DNA from: Chrysemys picta bellii
Taxonomy: Eukaryota; Chordata; Testudines; Emydidae
DNA: 64,000 nt
Assembly (NCBI RefSeq): GCF_011386835.1
Contig: NC_088791.1
Coordinates: forward strand, 130,284,971 to 130,348,970
Direction: 5' to 3'
The position numbers and the translations under genes are program-made. The notes below the pieces were generated by a model. That model was given only the letters and a program-made list of their open reading frames with translations. It ran no database searches and was not told where the DNA came from. Shown here piece by piece: positions 59,065-64,000 of this stretch (position 1 is its first letter; each line of letters begins with the position of its first letter).

Positions 59065-59245
59065 GAAGTGTTGTCTAGTGGTTAGAGCACAGGACTACAA
59101 ATTAAGAGGCCTCAAGTCTATTCCTGACTTTGCCACTGATGCTCACCATGTGACCTTGGGGCAAGTCAAACAGCCTGGATCAGGCTTCCCTTCTATAAAA
59201 TGTGAGTTTTATTATGCCACTTTCTGATCCCCAGATGAAAGGTAC
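59065..59245 (+). mobile_element. MIR SINE
   Basis: The tRNA-like head tctagtggttagagcacagg is followed by ctattcctgactttgccact and atgtgaccttggggcaagtc, the MIR core. It is one of the fuller MIR copies here. Confidence 0.82.
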
Positions 59246-61279
59246 AATATGAACCCAGATTATTAGGAGTATGTGAACTTTAATTTAAAAAGAGTCAGCA
59301 CTCTATGCCTGAAATGGCTAATATTAAGCTTAGAAAACACATTCATGAGGGGAAATTTACTACACAAAACAAAGTAATCAAGATTGGGAAAAAAGGATTC
59401 TACAGATGTGGTGGCAGGACCAGCTGCCAGCATCTTAACCACCATGTTGCTGATATGGTGATTTAAATGATGGCAGGCACTGGTGCCCTGTTTACACTAG
59501 GCTTTTACCTTTGCTCCCACTGGTGGGAAATCTTAAGAAAAGGCTAGTGTAGACAAGGCCATATTGAGTATAAACAGCTGAGCCTCTGGTACTTTCCTTG
59601 CCAACAGGAATGGAGTACCGTCACTGCTGCTGAAATAAAAGGAAAGTTTCTAAAAACACATGCCCTATTGTTTAAAAATAAAGGAAGACATATCAATTTG
59701 TTCCTTCTCTCACACTCCCAATGAGCACACTACCAATAAATCCATGTGATCAATCTACAGGGCTGGATGTCAGTAACTCATGGTCAACGAATAGTTAACC
59801 CCCACCTACACCTAAGCATGACTCATCAATTTGTGGGGCTTTCATATGCTTTTTATATCATCATACCTGAAAGTGCACTCTGTGTTATTCCCAGCTAGGA
59901 CATTTTTGTATCTGTGCTGGAAGAACAAGGTCACAACAGATAATCCAAAAGATTATTTCATGAAGGATAATATTTGAACGATACTATGGGCCATAGATCA
60001 TGCAACTCCTCTGCTGCCTAGCCCATCAAATCATGTTTAAAGTTACCCAGAGGTCAGGTTCCAAAATAAATCAGGTGGTGTTTTCAGCATTTTGATTTAA
60101 ACCAATCCTGTTCTTCAACTGTGCCATGTCAGGTTACACAACTAGACTGAGTCACGCATGTTGCCACTGCTACTTTGAACAAGAAAACTCTGATCCAAAG
60201 GTTAACAGAGTGAACTAAAAGATTAAAGGTCAATAAGATAAGAAGGAAGCGCGAGCAGTTAATCTGCTAGTCAAACTAGTCCTGTCTGTGCAGCTTCTAC
60301 TTCAGTGTAAATTATATGTCCTGAATCCAGAGCTGTGCCTCTCCCCCGATTCATGCCGCTGCAGCTACACTACTCTTTTTAGCATGCTAGTTTGAGAAAA
60401 GGTAGCATGGGTACAGTATATCTAATAGAGCTGGAAATTACACCACTAGCTCCAATATAGACATTTTCTTAGATTATGTGAAATTCATCTCTGTGAAAGA
60501 AGTACTCAAACGTTTGATGTGAAGTTTTTGTTTTTCAAAATAGATGATAAAATTCATTTAATAACATGCTGAACCAAGAATAAAACTTTATTTTCTACAA
60601 AGGGACATTATCCAAGTTGCAAGGTCAACATTTGGAATTGTGCCTTTTCTCTTGTATTTCGTTACAGATTTCATACAACAATTCATTTTTGGCACAACAA
60701 ATAACTCCTTTTACTAAATAAAAAAAATAATCAAAAAGTGAAGTCTGCATCTTATAACTCATGTAAGCCACACTACAATAAATTAAGGACAAAGTGTGGA
60801 AGGAAAACAATCTCTGGTAAAGCAATAAACATTTTCAACTACCCAAAGGGCAAGGAGAAATAAGATTACTTAAAAATGTATTTTAAAATACCATGACAGT
60901 ATTCTTTTCAACCAGTTTGGCTAGTGGAAAAAACTAAGATAAAGTTAGATCAAAACAGCGGTTTATTTTTTTCATGTTTTTAGTTGAAACCGTCAAAATT
61001 CTTCCCTGGAGTAACTTCAGCTAAGTCAGTGGAGTTACACCAGGGATAAATTTGGTACAGTAAGTTTTCAGCAAGTGAATCTTTCAAAAACCTTCATGTG
61101 AGAACAGTGGCCTACTAAATTCTAAATCATGGTAGTTACAGAATTCTTCCCCAACCCCTCCAATCCCACTAAGGAGCTGCACACACAGCTAAAATACAAT
61201 ACAATTTAACACACCATAAAAATGTAAGGCTAACTGACTAGCATTATCATAAAGGGCAGAGGATAAGGTAGGGAATTAC
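59246..61279. other. No gene recognised
   Basis: No features except a small palindromic repeat near 61005-61050 (ccctggagtaact...agttacaccaggg), related to motifs near 18430 and 31880. Confidence 0.5.
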
Positions 61280-61850
61280 TCATGAGCCAGCTGCAATACC
61301 TTTGAAACAAGTAGTATTTTCAAACATTTTTCAAAGGAAAGAGATGTGCCAGGGCAGCGGTCCAGGAAGAATAAATTACACATCTCAAGAATCATGAGAG
61401 AAAAAGCTTTAACACCTGTCACTTCAAGTTGTGATTATGTGAACCCCTTAAAGTGAATGGCATCTTCAAGGCTCCTGGAAAGCATCTTCAGTTTATTTAA
61501 AGGTTATTTTTAAACCAAACCACCAACATAAAGCAGGCCGGGCAGGGGTAATTAGATCTCAGCTGCTCAGTCCACTGAGGTAGGCATGCTGCTGCATTTT
61601 GAGGTCATTGCAGAGAGGCAGTGGAGCCACGCTGGAGGCCCAGCTAAGAAAGAATTACAGTAGTGAAGTCTTGTGGTCACCAGGCCATAGATATTGCCAT
61701 TGTGAGGTCATCTCAGGATACATAAGGGTGAAGCCTGTGCAAATTGCAGAGCTGAAAGAAGGATTTTTGCAGCACTCTGACACACGGTTTTCCATAGGAA
61801 GGGTGGGGTCAAAAATAACACCACGTTTCTTAACTTAGCTCATTGCTTCT
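61280..61850 (-). repeat. Possible decayed L2-type LINE
   Basis: On the plus strand, ggcagtggagccacgctgga, aattacagtagtgaagtctt and gaaggatttttgcagcactc recall the antisense pattern of the L2 at 11.1-11.45 kb. The complement reads GVIFDP near 61810, as in L2 RT. The match is weak and much decayed. Confidence 0.35.
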
Positions 61851-63369
61851 CAGCATCGCCCTTCAAAAAGTGGGAAGAAGTAGGGAGAGAGAACCTCCAC
61901 AGAACAGTGACCCCCACCCTCCAGCCATATATTTCTCTTCCTTTGGTTAAGAGCAGGGCAGCTCTGACCCATTCAGCCATCAATGTAACACTAACTTCTA
62001 ATTAAACAAGGAGCCAGGAAATGGGCTTAACACTGTATCCTCTTTGCCTGTCTATTCCACAGTCACTGTAGATTCAAGTTTATAATTAGCAGGAAGTGTT
62101 TCAGTGTTATGACTAAGTCAGAAAAAACAGGGATTTACCTAAAGTAACACTGGCAAAGCCACTATTAATTCAGTGCATAGTCGTTTAATGAGGTAATGAC
62201 TCTGCCCCATCCCTATGTTTTTTTATTTGCCCTGGGACTGACATCTGACCTCAGCAATCATGAGAGGGGAAAACAAAAAGTCCACGACAACATGGCTAAT
62301 AACATACAAAACCCAACTGTTTCTCCTGGTCTTTTATTGACAAAGGTTATGCTGCAGCCGACTTCCACTACAGTAGTTACAATAACAAACTAAACATAAC
62401 CTAGACGCAGCCTGAATGGATGTTATGACAGAGTAATGGCACTGAATAATGACTTTAACAGTTCATCAAAATTATACTTTCTGGCAGCAGTAATTTATCT
62501 GCCCAATTCCAGGGCAATGTTATGATTTTGTATTGTTGGCTATTCACAAATTGCCTATCATTACCGTGTGAACAAAAGCAATAGTATTTTCAGCGTCATG
62601 GGTAAGCACCCTGGCCACTGATAGCCTTTTGTATAAAACTGATAATTGGTGTGCTGAAACTTTCCCAAAGCCCTTTATTATATTTCACTGCACAGGGCCA
62701 ACAGATAATCAGAGGAGAATTTTGGCAAAACCCACACAAGTGTGCTGGAGGACCAAGCACTAATGTAAATTTTATCACAAAATATAAGCAAACCCCCAAT
62801 TCTTCTTGTAACCATATACAGTAAAAGGAGCACACAGAGGATTGTTCATATGACTTTTCTATTGCTCTAGTATAACCCATCAAAAAGAAAGGCTATGGAG
62901 CTTCTAGTTTGCAAAAATCTGCATCCTAAATTTGCTTTGGCATCCAAACTTCAGTATTATGGTATTGAAGTAAAAGTGCCTTGATAGGGAACTGGCCAAT
63001 AGAGGGGACCAACTTGAAAGCTTAAAGATGATAGGAACATGGGGGTGGCTTTTACCTCTGTAATATGATTATAATAAAAACAGATGTTTGTTTTGTCGTT
63101 CTTACCGGCAAGGATTAATAAGGTTATTTTTGACACCAGAATCACAACATTTTCTATCTCAATATGGGCCAGTCTCTGTAGTAATCAAAGTGGTGAAGAG
63201 GTTCCTACAGATTAATGTTTTGTTGCTATATTATCTAGCTATCCATTGTCATGTCCTCCTTTGTGAAAATGACTCCTTTGATGTGGCCAGGTGCACCCTA
63301 CTGTAGTTCAGTGTGACAGCTTATCAATTTCTGCTTTCTGCCCACATTGGAGCTTACCAAATTTGTTCT
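61851..63369. other. No gene recognised
   Basis: No repeat family or coding motif identified. Confidence 0.5.
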
Positions 63370-63900
63370 TCTAGATATCATCTCAAATTCTGACATTTCA
63401 ACATTTTTTATCCAAAATTGAGGTGGGAAGTTGACATTTCAAAAAAAATTTGTAGAATGGAAATTCCAAAAAAATTCAATTTGGAAATGGTGAAACACTT
63501 TTGTTTTAATCTTTTCAATTGGAACAAAACATTTCAACATTCACAAAATTGAAATGCTCTATTTCAGTTTACTGAACTGACCCAATACGCTTCATTTTGA
63601 GTTACTTCAACGTTTTCAGAGGGAAATTCTGATTTTGTTATGGGAGATAACATACTGATAGGGAAATACAGTTTAATATTTTATTGAGCAGATTTTAAAT
63701 GAAATATTTCAAGTTAGTTGTACAAGGAAAAGTATTCTAATTTGAGTCTACCCAACAAATAATATTTTATTTTTATTTTTCATTAGGAAAATCAAAAAAG
63801 TTTGGCAAAAATCAAAATTTTCATTAAAAAAAAAATCCATTTTGCATAATCTGCATTTCTCTTCAGAAAAACATTCTGATAGAAAATTCCTGTCTAGGTA
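63370..63900. repeat. AT-rich repeat of the same kind as 14.4-15.1 kb
   Basis: Dense aaatttc, gaaat, ttttgtt and aaaatt motifs in both orientations, such as acatttcaacattcacaaaa and caaaaatcaaaattttcatt. Class unknown. Confidence 0.5.
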
Positions 63901-64000
63901 CTAAATGGGTTTTCCTAGGCCACTAAAAAAGAACCGTGAATTAAGCAGTAGTTCATGTGGCTGGATATGCATGTGGTGGATAATCAGCTGAACATGAGCT

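Noticed and set aside
60625..60825. 66-codon minus frame with hydrophobic stretches
   Set aside because: AT-rich DNA gives Phe/Tyr/Leu-rich frames by chance. No family match.

Overview
The window reads as intergenic or intronic DNA of a reptile, most likely a turtle. I recognise no intact host gene, no tRNA gene and no CRISPR array. The evidence for turtle is the repeat set: tRNA-derived SINEs with a CR1-like 3' tail (3.8, 5.6 and 44.9 kb), CR1 LINEs (25, 29 and 57 kb), old L2 and MIR/CORE-SINE pieces, many hAT and mariner-type MITEs, and a large Penelope-like retroelement (PLE, Neptune-like: RT plus GIY-YIG endonuclease) whose 3' tail is scattered through the window. The species call is inference. 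Nearly all open frames are decayed transposon proteins or chance frames.

Layout. 0-3.1 kb: a PLE tail, then a 2.4-kb head-to-head PLE composite bounded by one 8-bp target-site duplication (TSD). 3.8-6.7 kb: SINEs, an L2 scrap, another PLE tail, a hAT-like end. 6.7-8.2 kb: copy A of a long repeat I cannot name (here called R1). 9.5-18 kb: palindromic MITEs, an L2 with a nested MITE, a MIR, a minisatellite, three PLE-tail insertions (one a head-to-head palindrome) and a hAT MITE with a perfect TSD. 18-26.2 kb: mostly unannotated DNA, then an 18S rRNA/ITS1 fragment beside a hAT element, a G-rich VNTR repeat, a CR1 and a PLE tail. 29-30.3 kb: a CR1/L3 in 5'-inversion arrangement. 30.3-38.8 kb: a stretch with almost no recognisable repeats. 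38.8-43.8 kb: a dense cluster of DNA transposons. 45.4-48.9 kb: R1 copy B, with a Cys-rich open frame, a cluster of four TGATGCAAT sites upstream of it, and a nested hAT. 49-64 kb: a mariner MITE, one long-TIR MITE, MIRs, a fairly well kept CR1 and an AT-rich repeat.

Best leads. (1) Two independent PLE insertions (0.7-3.1 and 17.6-17.9 kb) are single events by TSD yet contain two head-to-head copies. The inverted copy, one solo insertion at 16.0 kb and the copy at 0.3 kb all stop about 40 nt before the usual PLE 3' end, which points to an alternative end used in mobilisation. (2) The PLE tails keep a partial hammerhead-ribozyme-like core. (3) R1 carries a conserved-looking Cys-rich reading frame behind four perfect ATF4/CEBP-type sites. 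(4) A 61-nt antisense 18S rRNA 3' end continues across the ITS1 boundary.
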